A stretch of DNA of 48,157 nt from Oxalobacteraceae bacterium (GCA_021768485.1 JAIZVZ010000026.1:1-48157); one strand, 5' to 3'. Numbered from the stretch's first letter, positions 17,416 to 26,442 are shown. The notes: a model not told the origin generated them from the sequence alone. Translations and numbers: made by a program.

Positions 17416-18837
17416 ATGGCTAAACCTTTTGGGAATATGCCTATGTATTCGATTTTGCCGGCATCCGTCTCCTTGTTTTTCCTGGCATATGGCGTGTATG
17501 TTTTGCGCTCGCGCGGCAGCGGCGGTTTGGCGGCAACTTTCTTGGCTGTCTGCATCACGACTTTTTGCTGGCAGTTCACCTGGGCCATGCTGTTTTATGT
17601 GAACGATCCGCAGCTCGGACTGCTGCTGGCAAAACTCGGTTATCTGTTCATCTTGTTCTTGCCCACGACTGTGTATCACCTGGTCTGCAAGCTGACGCGG
17701 CGGCAGAGCGAGCAGCGCCGGGTATACGCTTCTTATGCGGTGGCGGCGGTTCTGGCGCTGCTGCTGTTTTCATCTGAGCTGGTGGTGGCCGGCCTGTACG
17801 CATATTTTTTCGGCTTCTACCCGAAAGCCGGCATTTTGCATTGCGTGCATGTGCTGCAGACGGCGCTTGTCATGTTGCGAGCCTTGTTCATGCTGTATCG
17901 GGCGCAGCGGGAGGCGGTCGCGGTCGAGCGGCTGCGTTTGCGTTATTGCCTGTTAAGCATCACGGTTTATTTTTTTGCCGCCGTCGATTATGTCTGCAAC
18001 TATGGCGTCGAGTTCTATCCGCCGGGCGTGCTGTTTCTGGGCCTGAGCCTGGCGCTGATTGCCCAGCCTGTCGTCAGGCATAATTTATTGTTCAATTCGA
18101 TGTCGGCGGCGGCCTCGATTGCGCACGAAATGCGCACGCCGCTGGCCACGATCCGCAATCAGGCGCGCGGCCTGGCGAAAAATCTGCCCGAACTGATCGC
18201 CGGCTACCGCTATGCGACCGAGCAGCGGGACTTTCGCCCCGGCCTCGGCGCCAGGCATCTGGCCTATCTGTCCGAACTGGCGCACGATATTGAAACAGAG
18301 GTCGCGCGCTCCAATTTCATTGTCGATATGGTGCTGGCGTCGGTCGGGATCGAAGCCCTGCAAAAAAAGGATTTTGCCTTGCATTCGGTCAAAAAATGCG
18401 TCGACGAAGCCTTGATGCGCTATCCCTTCGATGCCGCCGCGCGGGCCAAGGTACAGCTGCCGGTGGCCCAGGATTTTTCCTTTCACGGCTCCGACGTATT
18501 ATTGATTTATGTGCTCTACAATCTGTTCAAGAATGCCCTGCATGCGATCGAGCGCGGCGGCCGGGGGCATATCGAGATCGCATTTTTTCGCGAAAACGAA
18601 CGAAACTGCCTGCTTGTTTCCGATGACGGCGCGGGAATTCCGGCGCATGTGCTGCCGCATGTATTCGAGCCGTTCTTCAGCACCAGGCGCGGCGGCTCGG
18701 GCCTCGGGCTGACGTTTTGCCAGCGCGTCGTGAACGCTTTCGGCGGCAAAATCTCTTGCGAGTCGTGCGAGGGCCGCTATACCACCTTCATGCTCGAATT
18801 TCCGCTGGCCGATGCCGCCGCCGGACAGGCGGCCTGA
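17416..18837 (+). CDS. Orphan sensor histidine kinase with about seven membrane helices
   Basis: This 473-residue protein has an N-terminal half with about seven hydrophobic helices (residues 10-230) and short loops, and no periplasmic sensor domain. A cytoplasmic kinase follows: H-box SIAHEMRTPLATI, N-box LYNLFKNALHAI, G1 SDDGAGIP, F-box VFEPFFSTR and G2 GSGLGLTF. The layout resembles the histidine kinases that sense lipophilic or quorum signals through their membrane part, such as CqsS, but has no receiver domain attached. No response regulator gene is adjacent on either side, so its partner is unknown. Translation may begin at 17416, or at 17443, where GGGA sits eight bases upstream. It is isolated by terminators from the nucleoside block and converges on the DUF2863 gene. 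Confidence 0.88.
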   Translation: MAKPFGNMPMYSILPASVSLFFLAYGVYVLRSRGSGGLAATFLAVCITTFCWQFTWAMLFYVNDPQLGLLLAKLGYLFILFLPTTVYHLVCKLTRRQSEQRRVYASYAVAAVLALLLFSSELVVAGLYAYFFGFYPKAGILHCVHVLQTALVMLRALFMLYRAQREAVAVERLRLRYCLLSITVYFFAAVDYVCNYGVEFYPPGVLFLGLSLALIAQPVVRHNLLFNSMSAAASIAHEMRTPLATIRNQARGLAKNLPELIAGYRYATEQRDFRPGLGARHLAYLSELAHDIETEVARSNFIVDMVLASVGIEALQKKDFALHSVKKCVDEALMRYPFDAAARAKVQLPVAQDFSFHGSDVLLIYVLYNLFKNALHAIERGGRGHIEIAFFRENERNCLLVSDDGAGIPAHVLPHVFEPFFSTRRGGSGLGLTFCQRVVNAFGGKISCESCEGRYTTFMLEFPLADAAAGQAA

Positions 18838-18891
18838 GCGCCGACCCGAGCGCCGGCCCGAGCGGCGCCATCCGGCCTCATCGCCGCCGAA

Positions 18892-20148
18892 TCAATGAAA
18901 ATGGGTATCGCCGGCCGGCGCATCTTCGGGCATTTCGGCATGCACGAGTTCGGCCGTCGGGTCGACAAACAGCGGCGCGCCGCAATCGTCGCAAAACTCG
19001 GACGGAAAGCGCTCGCTGTGACGCTTCACTTGCGTGACTCCGGCTTCCTGCAGCAAGGCCAGGATTTCGTCGACCGGCGTTTTGCGTTCGCCGAGCAGGG
19101 CCGGCACCAGTCCTTCGGCCGGCGTGCCGTCTTCGTCTTCCTGGCCGTATAGCGGCCAGACGATGCCGTAAATGACGTCGTTACTTTGGCGCACCGTAAA
19201 ACCGATGCGGTATTCGTCGATCTGGCCGTCGCCGCTCGGCTCTTCGCCGAAGCCGCCTATGACGGCCCGCAATTCGCTCGCTTCGATGTTCAAGGTATGG
19301 GTCAGATAATGGACTGCGGCGCGGATCGAGACCGGCCGGATGGCCTTGTCGGCTTCGCGGCAGGCCACGTAATAGGCTTCCGGCAGCAGCAGCTCGACGC
19401 CGCAGCCGGGCAGCAGGCGGGCGATGGTCGGCGTCGCCTGCGCCTGCCAGGCCAGCAGCGCGCTGGCGCGGTCGGCGGCGAACGTGGTCATGCTGCCTGG
19501 CGCCTGCCAGCGGAAAAGCGGGGCCCCGACCGGCGCCACGACAACCGCCAGCAGATAGCGGGTATCGGCCAGAAACGGCGCGGTTTCGAGCGGTTTGGCG
19601 GTCGGCTTGAGCGGCACGCCCTTGTGCGCGGCCTGCGCCAGCTTGTGCGTGAGGGCATAGGTTTCAGCATGGCTGCGCGGCAGCTGGTCGATCGAAAACA
19701 GGTTCGGCGACAGCGCCAGTTGCGTGTCGTCTGCCAGCAGATGGGCCGCCAGGTGGGTGTTCAGCGTGCTCAGGACGTCGGCCGGAATGGCGCCCGAGGA
19801 TATGGAAAAACGCGTCCAGGCCAGGATCGGGGCGGCGATCAGCAGCGCATTGTAGCCGGCGCCGCCTTCGTCTTCGGCCGCGATATGGACGGCTTCGCTG
19901 ACCGCTTCGACCGCATCCATCAACACGTCATAGGCGTTGAGGTCGGTCGCAAACAGATTGTTGAGCGTGGCGTCGATCGTGTCCTGGTGATGGCTTTTGA
20001 GCAGTTTGTGCAAATGCGAGTCGAGATGTTGTTCGAAGCCGCGCTCTTCGATGCGGCTACCGGCCTGACCCATGGCCTGGGACAGGGCAGCGAGGCGCTG
20101 ACTTTCGGCTGAAAGTTTTTGTGTGGAATCTTTTGATGGACGACGCAT
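18892..20148 (-). CDS. DUF2863 family protein
   Basis: This 418-residue cytoplasmic protein (from MRRPSKDSTQ) resembles the DUF2863 family of Burkholderiales, whose function is unknown to me. It has an N-terminal helical region with a charged start, a long alpha/beta middle, and a C-terminal end carrying EFCDDCGAPLFVDP, a single CxxC pair like half of a zinc ribbon, plus a His-containing tail (DTHFH). I chose the ATG at 20148 because the 32 extra residues upstream are compositionally odd and come from an AT-rich leader. It is convergent with the histidine kinase gene and stands alone. No signal peptide or membrane segment is seen. The family name is by recognition, without a search. Confidence 0.7.
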   Translation of the reverse strand: MRRPSKDSTQKLSAESQRLAALSQAMGQAGSRIEERGFEQHLDSHLHKLLKSHHQDTIDATLNNLFATDLNAYDVLMDAVEAVSEAVHIAAEDEGGAGYNALLIAAPILAWTRFSISSGAIPADVLSTLNTHLAAHLLADDTQLALSPNLFSIDQLPRSHAETYALTHKLAQAAHKGVPLKPTAKPLETAPFLADTRYLLAVVVAPVGAPLFRWQAPGSMTTFAADRASALLAWQAQATPTIARLLPGCGVELLLPEAYYVACREADKAIRPVSIRAAVHYLTHTLNIEASELRAVIGGFGEEPSGDGQIDEYRIGFTVRQSNDVIYGIVWPLYGQEDEDGTPAEGLVPALLGERKTPVDEILALLQEAGVTQVKRHSERFPSEFCDDCGAPLFVDPTAELVHAEMPEDAPAGDTHFH

Positions 20149-20475
20149 GGCAATAGTTGAGTAAATTAAGGTAAAAAGGGCTGTCCGACAGTGCAGGATT
20201 TGACTTGCGACAAAATGCAGTGAATGTTGCGGACCGGTTCTCACCCATGAAAAAAGGCCAATATTTTTTGCTTGCCGCTATTGTAGTGGATTCGACGCCG
20301 GTCGACGCGGATTGTGCCGCTTACATCGTGTTTTGCTGATGCAGGCCCTGTTTTGTTGTTCTATTGGATAGAATTTCGGGCGCACGGCAGCTTAGCCGGG
20401 GAGGGGGATGCTGCGGCCGGTTCCGCGGCCGCGCTGCTGGCCGCGGGCACCGTCGGAACCAGCGGTTTTTTTCGT
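20149..20475. other. Intergenic region between DUF2863 and the ammonia-lyase gene
   Basis: About 330 bases hold the promoter region of the minus-strand DUF2863 gene and the 3' flank of the minus-strand ammonia-lyase gene. I see no gene. The part near 20150-20300 is AT-rich, consistent with a promoter. Near 20430-20455 a GC-rich dyad (CGCGGCC ... GGCCGCG) could be the lyase transcript's terminator hairpin, though no T-run follows it on the minus strand. Confidence 0.5.
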
Positions 20476-22116
20476 TCAATCGGCAAACTTGCCGACGCGC
20501 TGCTCGACGGCGGCGCGCACCGAGCCGGAGACGACGAACGATTGCGCGGTGGCGATATCGTCATGGAACCAGCGGTCGCCGTCGAGGCAGGCCGGAATCT
20601 GGCGCCGCACTTCATCGTAGGCGGCCTGGGTGCCGGCGCCGAGCACGAAGCCGGGCAGGTCGGCCGCCGTCATCGTCAGCGCCTGCGCTGCCAGCAGCAT
20701 TTCGACACCGACGATGTATTGTGTGTTGGCAACAATCAAGGCCGCCTTGCGCGCGCACCAGGTCGAGTTCGAGACATGATCTTCGCTATTGCCCTTGGCC
20801 GGCACGCTGTCGACGCTGCCCGGCATGCACAGCGTGCGGTTTTCCATCACCAGCGCGCTCATCGAACACGTCACCACCGGATAGCCGGTATTGACGCCGG
20901 CGGTGCCGCTCATCAGGTTGCGCGGCAAGCCCCACGACAGGGTCGGGTCGATCAGGCGCGCGATGCGCCGTTCGCAGATGCTGCCGAGGTCGGCCACCGT
21001 AATGGCCAGCAAATCCATGGCTTGCGCCAGATACTGGCCGTGGAAATTGCCGCCCGAAATAATCTCGAAACCGCCGCCTTCCTTGTCGAAGATGAGTGGA
21101 TTATCGGTCGCCGAATTGATTTCGGTCGAGAGAATATTGTCGATATAGTCGAGCGCATCGAACACCGGCCCCATCACCTGCGGCGCGCAGCGCAGCGAAT
21201 AGACGTCCTGGATGCGGGCCGTGTAGGGAATGTCGCTGCGCCGCAATTCGGCCGGCAGCTGCACGGCGCGCGCCGCGTGCGTGGTGCGGGTCGAGCCGGC
21301 CAGCAGATGGCGCACGATGGCGGCGGTCTTGATCTGGCCACGGTGCGGGCGCGCCCGATGGATGCGCTCGTCGAAGGCCGCCATTTCGGCGCGCATCGCT
21401 TCGAGCGTCAGGCCCAGCGAGATGCAGGAATCGGCCAGCATGTTGCGGGCGTCGTCGGCCGCCAGCAGCGCCACCGCCAGCGACACCGTGCAGCCGTTGA
21501 TCAGGGCCGAGCCGTCCTTGGCTTTCAATTCGAATTTCACGGGGCTGATGCCGGCCGCTGCGATTGCTTCGGTGGCCGCCATGCGCCGGCCGCGGTACAT
21601 CACCTCGGCCTCCTCGAAGCCGGCGATGGCGGCCGACAGATAGGCCAGCGGGGCGAGGTCGCCGGAGGCGCCGACCGAGCCTTTTTGCGGCATGACCGGA
21701 TGGATGCCGGCATTGACGAAGGCCAGCAGGCGTTCGATCACCTCGACCCGCGGCGCCGAATAATTGCTGGCGAAGGCGTTGGCGCGCAACAGCATGGTGG
21801 CGCGGCTGACCTCTTCCGAAAACGGCTCGCCGAGGCCGGCGGCATGCGCCTTGATCAATTGCGACTGGAATAATTCGATCTGCTCGATGGCGATGCGCGT
21901 GTCCTTCAGCAGGCCAACGCCGGTGTTAAAGCTGTACATCATCGGCGCCTGGTCGTGCATCCAGGTCTGCTCGATATAGTCGCGGCTGCGCTTCAGTTCG
22001 GCGCGCGCGGCCGGCGCCAGCGACACCTGCATGCTGGCGCCGAGGTCGCGGGCGACGGCCAGCACCTGTTCGGTGCTGAGGGTGAAGCCGTCGATCGTTA
22101 AAGTTTGCTTGCTCAT
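20476..22116 (-). CDS. MIO-dependent aromatic amino acid/histidine ammonia-lyase family protein
   Basis: This 546-residue protein belongs to the HAL/PAL/TAL family. The ASG triad that cyclises to the electrophilic MIO group is at 150-152 in KGSVGASGDLAPLAYL. A tyrosine near residue 61 (MMYSFNTGVG), H91 in IKAHAAGLG, and a NSEDHVS motif are retained; the glutamate of the last motif and the histidine are typical of histidine ammonia-lyase. It removes ammonia from an amino acid, plausibly histidine to urocanate. However, no hutU, hutI or hutG gene is nearby. The gene instead starts 48 bases after the urate oxidase stop on the same strand, which suggests co-transcription with puuD. Family is certain; the substrate and any link to purine breakdown are open. 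It is slightly longer than typical HutH (about 510 residues). Confidence 0.9.
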   Translation of the reverse strand: MSKQTLTIDGFTLSTEQVLAVARDLGASMQVSLAPAARAELKRSRDYIEQTWMHDQAPMMYSFNTGVGLLKDTRIAIEQIELFQSQLIKAHAAGLGEPFSEEVSRATMLLRANAFASNYSAPRVEVIERLLAFVNAGIHPVMPQKGSVGASGDLAPLAYLSAAIAGFEEAEVMYRGRRMAATEAIAAAGISPVKFELKAKDGSALINGCTVSLAVALLAADDARNMLADSCISLGLTLEAMRAEMAAFDERIHRARPHRGQIKTAAIVRHLLAGSTRTTHAARAVQLPAELRRSDIPYTARIQDVYSLRCAPQVMGPVFDALDYIDNILSTEINSATDNPLIFDKEGGGFEIISGGNFHGQYLAQAMDLLAITVADLGSICERRIARLIDPTLSWGLPRNLMSGTAGVNTGYPVVTCSMSALVMENRTLCMPGSVDSVPAKGNSEDHVSNSTWCARKAALIVANTQYIVGVEMLLAAQALTMTAADLPGFVLGAGTQAAYDEVRRQIPACLDGDRWFHDDIATAQSFVVSGSVRAAVEQRVGKFAD

Positions 22117-22164
22117 GGGCTGATCCTGGTTGTCTTGTCTGGCAGCTGCTTATTTGCTACCTGC

Positions 22165-23406
22165 TTATTTTGCGCCGGCTTCGTACCACTGCTTGACGAT
22201 GCTGCGTTCGGCTTCGCTCATCTGCGTCAGGTTGGCCAGCGGCATGGCCTTCAGTTCGACCACCTGGCGGTAAATGCGGGCACTGTATTGATGGGTCTGC
22301 TGCGGCGTGTCGAACATGATGCCGGCCGGCGGGCTGGCAAAGCCGGCCTGCGTCGGATGCAGAGTATGGCAGCTGTTGCAGCGCTGGGCCAGGATTGCCT
22401 GCACCTGGCCGAAATTCGGGGCGGCATCGCTTGCCGTTGCGGCCTGCGCCGTCGGCTTGCCGGCGGAGGCCGTGCGCGGTGCCGGCGCAATCGCCACTGC
22501 CAGCACCAGCAGGATGAGCACGGCGGCGAGCGGATAGCGCCATTCGACGCGTCCGCGATGGCGCAGATTGAAGAAGTGGCGGATCAGGACGCCGGCGGCG
22601 ATGATGGCCGCCAGCACCAGCCAGCTGTGTTTGTGGGTATAAGTCATGCCGAAATGGTTGCTGATCATGATGAACAGCACCGGCAGCGTGAAGTAATTAT
22701 TGTGCACGCTGCGCTGCTTGGCTTTCTTGCCGTGTATCGGGTCGGGCAGTTTGCCGGCCGCCATGGCATCGACCATTTTTTTCTGGCCCGGAATGATCAG
22801 CATCAGCACATTGGCGGCCATGATGGTGCCGATCATGGCGCCGACATGGATGAAGGCGGCGCGGCCGCTGAGAAATTGCGACAAGCCATAGGCGGTGGCC
22901 ACGATTAGCAGGTAGACCACGAGGCCGAACCGCAGCTCGTGCTGGCCGAGCGCGCTGCGGCACAGCAGGTCGTACACAGTCCAGCCGACGACCAGGGTGC
23001 CGAGGCCGATCGCGATCGCCTGGCCCGAACTGATGTCGGCCACCGATTTGTCGATCATCATCGCGCTTGCATTGAAGTAATAAACGATGAGCAGCAGCGA
23101 GAAACCCGAAATCCAGGTCCAGTACGCTTCCCATTTGAACCAGTGCAATTCTTCGGGCAGTTCGGCCGGCGCCACCAGGTATTTTTGCGGATTATAAAAA
23201 CCGCCGCCATGCACGGCCCACAAATGGCCGGCCACGCCTTTGGCGGCCAGTTCGGAGCCCGGCAGCGGTGGCCGTATCGTATTGTCGAGCCAGATGAAAT
23301 AAAACGAGGCGCCGATCCAGGCGATGCCGACGATCAGATGCAGCCAGCGCACCAGCAAGTTGAGCCAGTCGATGCCGTAAGGGAGCAGGGCGGTCAGGTA
23401 ATCCAT
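22165..23406 (-). CDS. puuD: Membrane urate oxidase with cytochrome c domain (PuuD)
   Basis: This 413-residue protein matches PuuD, the urate hydroxylase that passes electrons to the respiratory chain instead of to oxygen directly. The N-terminal 300 residues contain about eight membrane helices, starting WLNLLVRWLHLIVGIAWIG and including the conserved GGGFYNPQKYL and YFTLPVLFIMISNH segments. A short linker leads to a C-terminal c-type haem domain with CNSCH at about 343-347 and a likely axial methionine in LKAMPLANLT (about M388). It converts urate to 5-hydroxyisourate for HiuH. I chose the ATG at 23406 (MDYLTALL). A LysR gene is divergent, with 125 bases between them, and probably regulates it. 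The ammonia-lyase gene follows in the same direction. Confidence 0.93.
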   Translation of the reverse strand: MDYLTALLPYGIDWLNLLVRWLHLIVGIAWIGASFYFIWLDNTIRPPLPGSELAAKGVAGHLWAVHGGGFYNPQKYLVAPAELPEELHWFKWEAYWTWISGFSLLLIVYYFNASAMMIDKSVADISSGQAIAIGLGTLVVGWTVYDLLCRSALGQHELRFGLVVYLLIVATAYGLSQFLSGRAAFIHVGAMIGTIMAANVLMLIIPGQKKMVDAMAAGKLPDPIHGKKAKQRSVHNNYFTLPVLFIMISNHFGMTYTHKHSWLVLAAIIAAGVLIRHFFNLRHRGRVEWRYPLAAVLILLVLAVAIAPAPRTASAGKPTAQAATASDAAPNFGQVQAILAQRCNSCHTLHPTQAGFASPPAGIMFDTPQQTHQYSARIYRQVVELKAMPLANLTQMSEAERSIVKQWYEAGAK

Positions 23407-23499
23407 TGAATTCCTTGGTTGTGCGGCGGGGAGGCGGCAGCTTTGTTGCAGAGCTTGCAAGATAAACGCAATGTCGCCATAAAACCTGTAAATTCACGT

Positions 23500-23511
23500 A
23501 TATTAGACATA
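23500..23511 (-). promoter_or_regulatory. AT-rich motif upstream of puuD, shared with xdhA and mdh/GntR regions
   Basis: On the minus strand this reads TATGTCTAATAT. Similar strings occur at 35687-35697 (TATGTCTATAT, before xdhA) and 45859-45870 (TATGTCTTATAT, before mdh/GntR). It lies between puuD and its divergent LysR gene. The similarity is direct observation; a shared regulator is only a suggestion. Confidence 0.35.
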
Positions 23512-23531
23512 TTCAATTCGATATAAGCGCC

Positions 23532-24470
23532 ATGGCCAGCCTACCCGAACATCTCGACCTGCATTTGATTCGTATATTGTATTTGCTGTTATGTGAAAAA
23601 AACGTCTCGCGCGTGGCGCTCAAGCTGAACCAGCCGCAGCCATCGATTTCGGCCTCGCTGCGCAAATTGCGCGAACTGACGGGCGACCCCTTGCTGGTGC
23701 GCGGCGCGCGCGGCATGGTGCCGACCCAGCACGGCGAGAGCCTGCTGCGTCCGGCCAAGCGCATTCTCGACGAGACCGAGCGCCTGTTCGTCAAAAAGCT
23801 GCCGTTCGAACCGCAAGGCGCGGCGCGCATCTTCCGCATCGCCGCCCCCGATTATCTCGACAGCCAGTTCCTGCCGAATCTGGTGGCCGGCATCCGTCGC
23901 GATTCGCCGCGAAGCCGCGTCATGATCCATAGCCTGGGGCCCGAAGTCGATTATATCCGCCTGCTCTCGGACGGCAATCTCGATCTGGTGATCGCCAACT
24001 GGGACGAGCCGCCGGCCCATCTGCATCTGTCGAAATTGTTCGAAGACCCGATTTTTTGCACCATGCATGCCGATTCGGCCTATGCGCGGCGCACCGCCAG
24101 CGATGAAATGACGGTCGACGATTATCTGAGCCTGCCGCATGTGGCGCCCTCGCCCATGCTGCAAGGCAACCAGGGCGTGATCGACGCGTTTTTGGAAAAG
24201 CACAATATGCGGCGCAACGTGATGGTCGAATCGGCTTATTTCGGCCTGATTCCGTATATGCTGACGCAGACCGACCTGGTGCTGACGACGGGACGCCAGT
24301 TCATGCGTTTTTATGAAAAGACCTTGCCGTTGAAAAGTTTTAAAGTGCCCATCAAATTTCCGCCGATGCGTTTTTACCAGTTGTGGCACGAGCGCGTGCA
24401 CCAGGCGCCCGAACACCGCTGGCTGCGCGAGCAGGTCAGCACGGCGGCCAAGTCGCTGGTGTTTCAATAA
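23532..24470 (+). CDS. LysR-family regulator beside puuD
   Basis: This 312-residue LysR protein has an N-terminal HTH containing LIRILYLLLCEKNVSRVALKL and QPSISASLRKLRELTGDPLLVRG, typical of the NodD/LeuO-like branch with the DPLLVR turn. A periplasmic-binding-fold effector domain starts near FRIAAPDYLDSQFLP. It is divergent from the urate oxidase gene (puuD), with a 125-base gap that holds the AT-rich motif at 23500-23511, and it is followed in the same direction by the OHCU decarboxylase/allantoate amidohydrolase gene. This position between two urate-pathway units makes it the best candidate for the local purine-degradation regulator. The effector (urate, allantoin or another) is not readable. 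Confidence 0.9.
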   Translation: MASLPEHLDLHLIRILYLLLCEKNVSRVALKLNQPQPSISASLRKLRELTGDPLLVRGARGMVPTQHGESLLRPAKRILDETERLFVKKLPFEPQGAARIFRIAAPDYLDSQFLPNLVAGIRRDSPRSRVMIHSLGPEVDYIRLLSDGNLDLVIANWDEPPAHLHLSKLFEDPIFCTMHADSAYARRTASDEMTVDDYLSLPHVAPSPMLQGNQGVIDAFLEKHNMRRNVMVESAYFGLIPYMLTQTDLVLTTGRQFMRFYEKTLPLKSFKVPIKFPPMRFYQLWHERVHQAPEHRWLREQVSTAAKSLVFQ

Positions 24471-24566
24471 GCGACGGCGGCCCGGCCCCGCAATAGTGCC
24501 GGTTGAGACTACCCGCTATCAGCGCCGGCAACTAGGCCGGCCGCACATTTTCGCTATCATGGAACG

Positions 24567-26381
24567 ATGATGACAAAATTGACCCTCGACGCACTCAATC
24601 AGTGCAGCGCCGATGCCTTTGCCGACGCGCTGGCCGGCATTTACGAACATTCGCGCTGGATTGCGGCGCGCGCCGCCGCGCAGCGGCCGTTTTCGACGGT
24701 GGCGGCGCTCAAGCAGGCTTTGCAGAACATCGTGCGCGAGGCCAGCGCCGACGAGCAGTTGCGCTTGATCCGCGCCCATCCCGAGCTGGCCGGCAAGGCG
24801 GCGCTGGCCGGCCAGCTGACGCAGGAATCGAGCGGCGAGCAGGCGCGGGCCGGCCTGCATCTGTGCAGCGCCGATGAATATGCGCGCTTGCAGCACCTGA
24901 ACGGCGAATACAATGCCAAGTTCGGCTTTCCATTCATCCTGGCGGTGCGCGGCGGCGATGGCCGTGGCCTGAGCCGGCGCGCCATTATTGCGGCCTTCGA
25001 GCGCAGGCTGCGCAATCAGCGCCACGATGAAGTGGCCGAATGCCTGCGCCAGATCGAGCGCATCGCCGAGCTGCGCATCAACGCCTTGCTGGAGCTGACG
25101 CTGTCGTTCGGCGACGCCATCATGGCATGGGCCGAGGCGCTGGCGGTCTTCAGCGACGAGAGCGACGAGAGCGACGAGAGCGGCAAGGGCGACGGTCGCC
25201 AGCAGGCGGACAAGGAGCCCGGTGCGCTGACCTGCGCCTTCATGACCGAGGCCCACCAGCGCAGCGCGCAATTGCTGGCGGACTGGATGGCCGCGGCCGG
25301 CATGCAGGTCGAAATCGATGCGGTCGGCAATGTCGTCGGCCGTTATCTGTCGGATGTGCCCGGCGCGCGCACCTTGATGACCGGCTCGCATTACGACACG
25401 GTGCGCGACGGCGGCAAATACGACGGCCGTGCCGGCATCCTGCTGCCGATCGCCGTCGTGCGCCATTTGCACGAGCGCGGCGAAAAACTGCCGTTTCATC
25501 TCGAAGTGATCGGTTTTTCCGAAGAGGAAGGGGTGCGCTACCGCAGTACTTTTTTGGGCAGCAATGCCGTCATCGGCCAGTTCGACCAGGCCTTGCTCGA
25601 CACGCTCGATGCCGATGGCGTGCCGATGTGCGAGGCGCTGCGCCTGGCCGGCCACGACGTGCGCCGGATCGCCGCCATTGCGCGCGACCCGGCGCAACTG
25701 CTCGGCTTTGTCGAGGTGCATATCGAACAGGGGCCGACGCTGCTCGAGCGCGGCCTGCCGGTCGGCGTGGTCAGCGCGATTGCCGGCAGTTCGCGCTTCC
25801 TGGTGCGCCTGAGCGGCCTGGCCAGCCATGCCGGCACCACGCCGATGGGCATGCGGCGCGACGCCGCCGCCTGCGCTGCCGAGATCGTGCTGCTGGTCGA
25901 GGCGCGCTGCGCCAGGGCCGCTTCGCTGGTCGGCACCTGCGGCCAGTTGCAGGTGCCGGGCGGCTCGGTCAACGTGATCGCCGGCAGTTGCCATCTGTCG
26001 CTCGACATTCGCGCCGCCGACGATGCGACGCGGCTGGCGGCGGTGGCCGACATCGTGCGCGAGATGCGCGTCATCTGCGAGCGGCGCAATATCGAACTGG
26101 AACTGGAACAGACGGTGGAGGCGCCGGCGGTGCCGTGCGCGCCGGCGCTGATGCGGCAATTGACGGCGGCCGTCGAGCGCGCCGGGGTGCCGCTGATGAC
26201 GCTGCCATCGGGCGCCGGCCACGACGCCATGACGCTGGCCAGGATCACCGATTGCGCCATGCTGTTTACGCGCTGCGGCAATGGCGGCATCAGCCACAAT
26301 CGCCTTGAAACCATGACGGCCGACGATGCCGAGATCGCGGCCACGATTTTTCTCGATTTCCTGCGCCATTTTCAAGCTTGA
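24567..26381 (+). CDS. Fused OHCU decarboxylase-allantoate amidohydrolase
   Basis: This 604-residue fusion has two domains. Residues 1-175 are 2-oxo-4-hydroxy-4-carboxy-5-ureidoimidazoline decarboxylase (UraD), with the LIRAHPELAGK motif (catalytic H71) and FGFPFILAVRG. Residues about 215-604 are an M20-type allantoate amidohydrolase (AllC/HyuC group). Its metal ligands sit in GSHYDTVRDGGKYDG (H275, D286), FSEEEGVRY, VEVHIEQGP and NGGISHN, with SGAGHDA also present. The linker (195-217) is acidic and contains a triple S-D-E repeat. The two activities flank allantoin formation and opening: UraD makes S-allantoin, PuuE opens it, and this enzyme then hydrolyses allantoate to ureidoglycine, CO2 and ammonia. 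Start codons ATGATG are adjacent; either may be used. The fusion puts non-consecutive steps on one chain. Confidence 0.93.
   Translation: MMTKLTLDALNQCSADAFADALAGIYEHSRWIAARAAAQRPFSTVAALKQALQNIVREASADEQLRLIRAHPELAGKAALAGQLTQESSGEQARAGLHLCSADEYARLQHLNGEYNAKFGFPFILAVRGGDGRGLSRRAIIAAFERRLRNQRHDEVAECLRQIERIAELRINALLELTLSFGDAIMAWAEALAVFSDESDESDESGKGDGRQQADKEPGALTCAFMTEAHQRSAQLLADWMAAAGMQVEIDAVGNVVGRYLSDVPGARTLMTGSHYDTVRDGGKYDGRAGILLPIAVVRHLHERGEKLPFHLEVIGFSEEEGVRYRSTFLGSNAVIGQFDQALLDTLDADGVPMCEALRLAGHDVRRIAAIARDPAQLLGFVEVHIEQGPTLLERGLPVGVVSAIAGSSRFLVRLSGLASHAGTTPMGMRRDAAACAAEIVLLVEARCARAASLVGTCGQLQVPGGSVNVIAGSCHLSLDIRAADDATRLAAVADIVREMRVICERRNIELELEQTVEAPAVPCAPALMRQLTAAVERAGVPLMTLPSGAGHDAMTLARITDCAMLFTRCGNGGISHNRLETMTADDAEIAATIFLDFLRHFQA
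25152..25178 (+). repeat. In-frame 9-base tandem repeat in the fusion linker
   Basis: AGCGACGAG occurs three times in tandem (25152-25160, 25161-25169, 25170-25178), encoding S-D-E three times between the decarboxylase and amidohydrolase domains. The unit is a multiple of three, so copy-number change would only lengthen or shorten the flexible linker. Confidence 0.85.
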
Positions 26382-26418
26382 AGAGGGCCTGAAAAAAGCC
26401 TGAATGCGGTGCCGCGGC

Positions 26419-26442
26419 GTCTTGCGGCGGACGCCGCAAGAC
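26419..26442. terminator. Perfect palindrome between convergent genes
   Basis: GTCTTGCGGCG and CGCCGCAAGAC form an 11-base perfect dyad around two central bases, in the gap between the fusion gene (+) and the cache protein gene (-). It could form a strong hairpin on either transcript and serve as a bidirectional terminator. There is no T-run on either side, so a protein-binding dyad is an alternative. Confidence 0.45.

Noticed and set aside
20314-21873. Long plus-strand open frame of 519 codons over the ammonia-lyase gene
   Set aside because: It is antisense to a clear MIO lyase, is rich in Arg/Ala/Gly/Gln and lacks family motifs; high GC opens such shadow frames.
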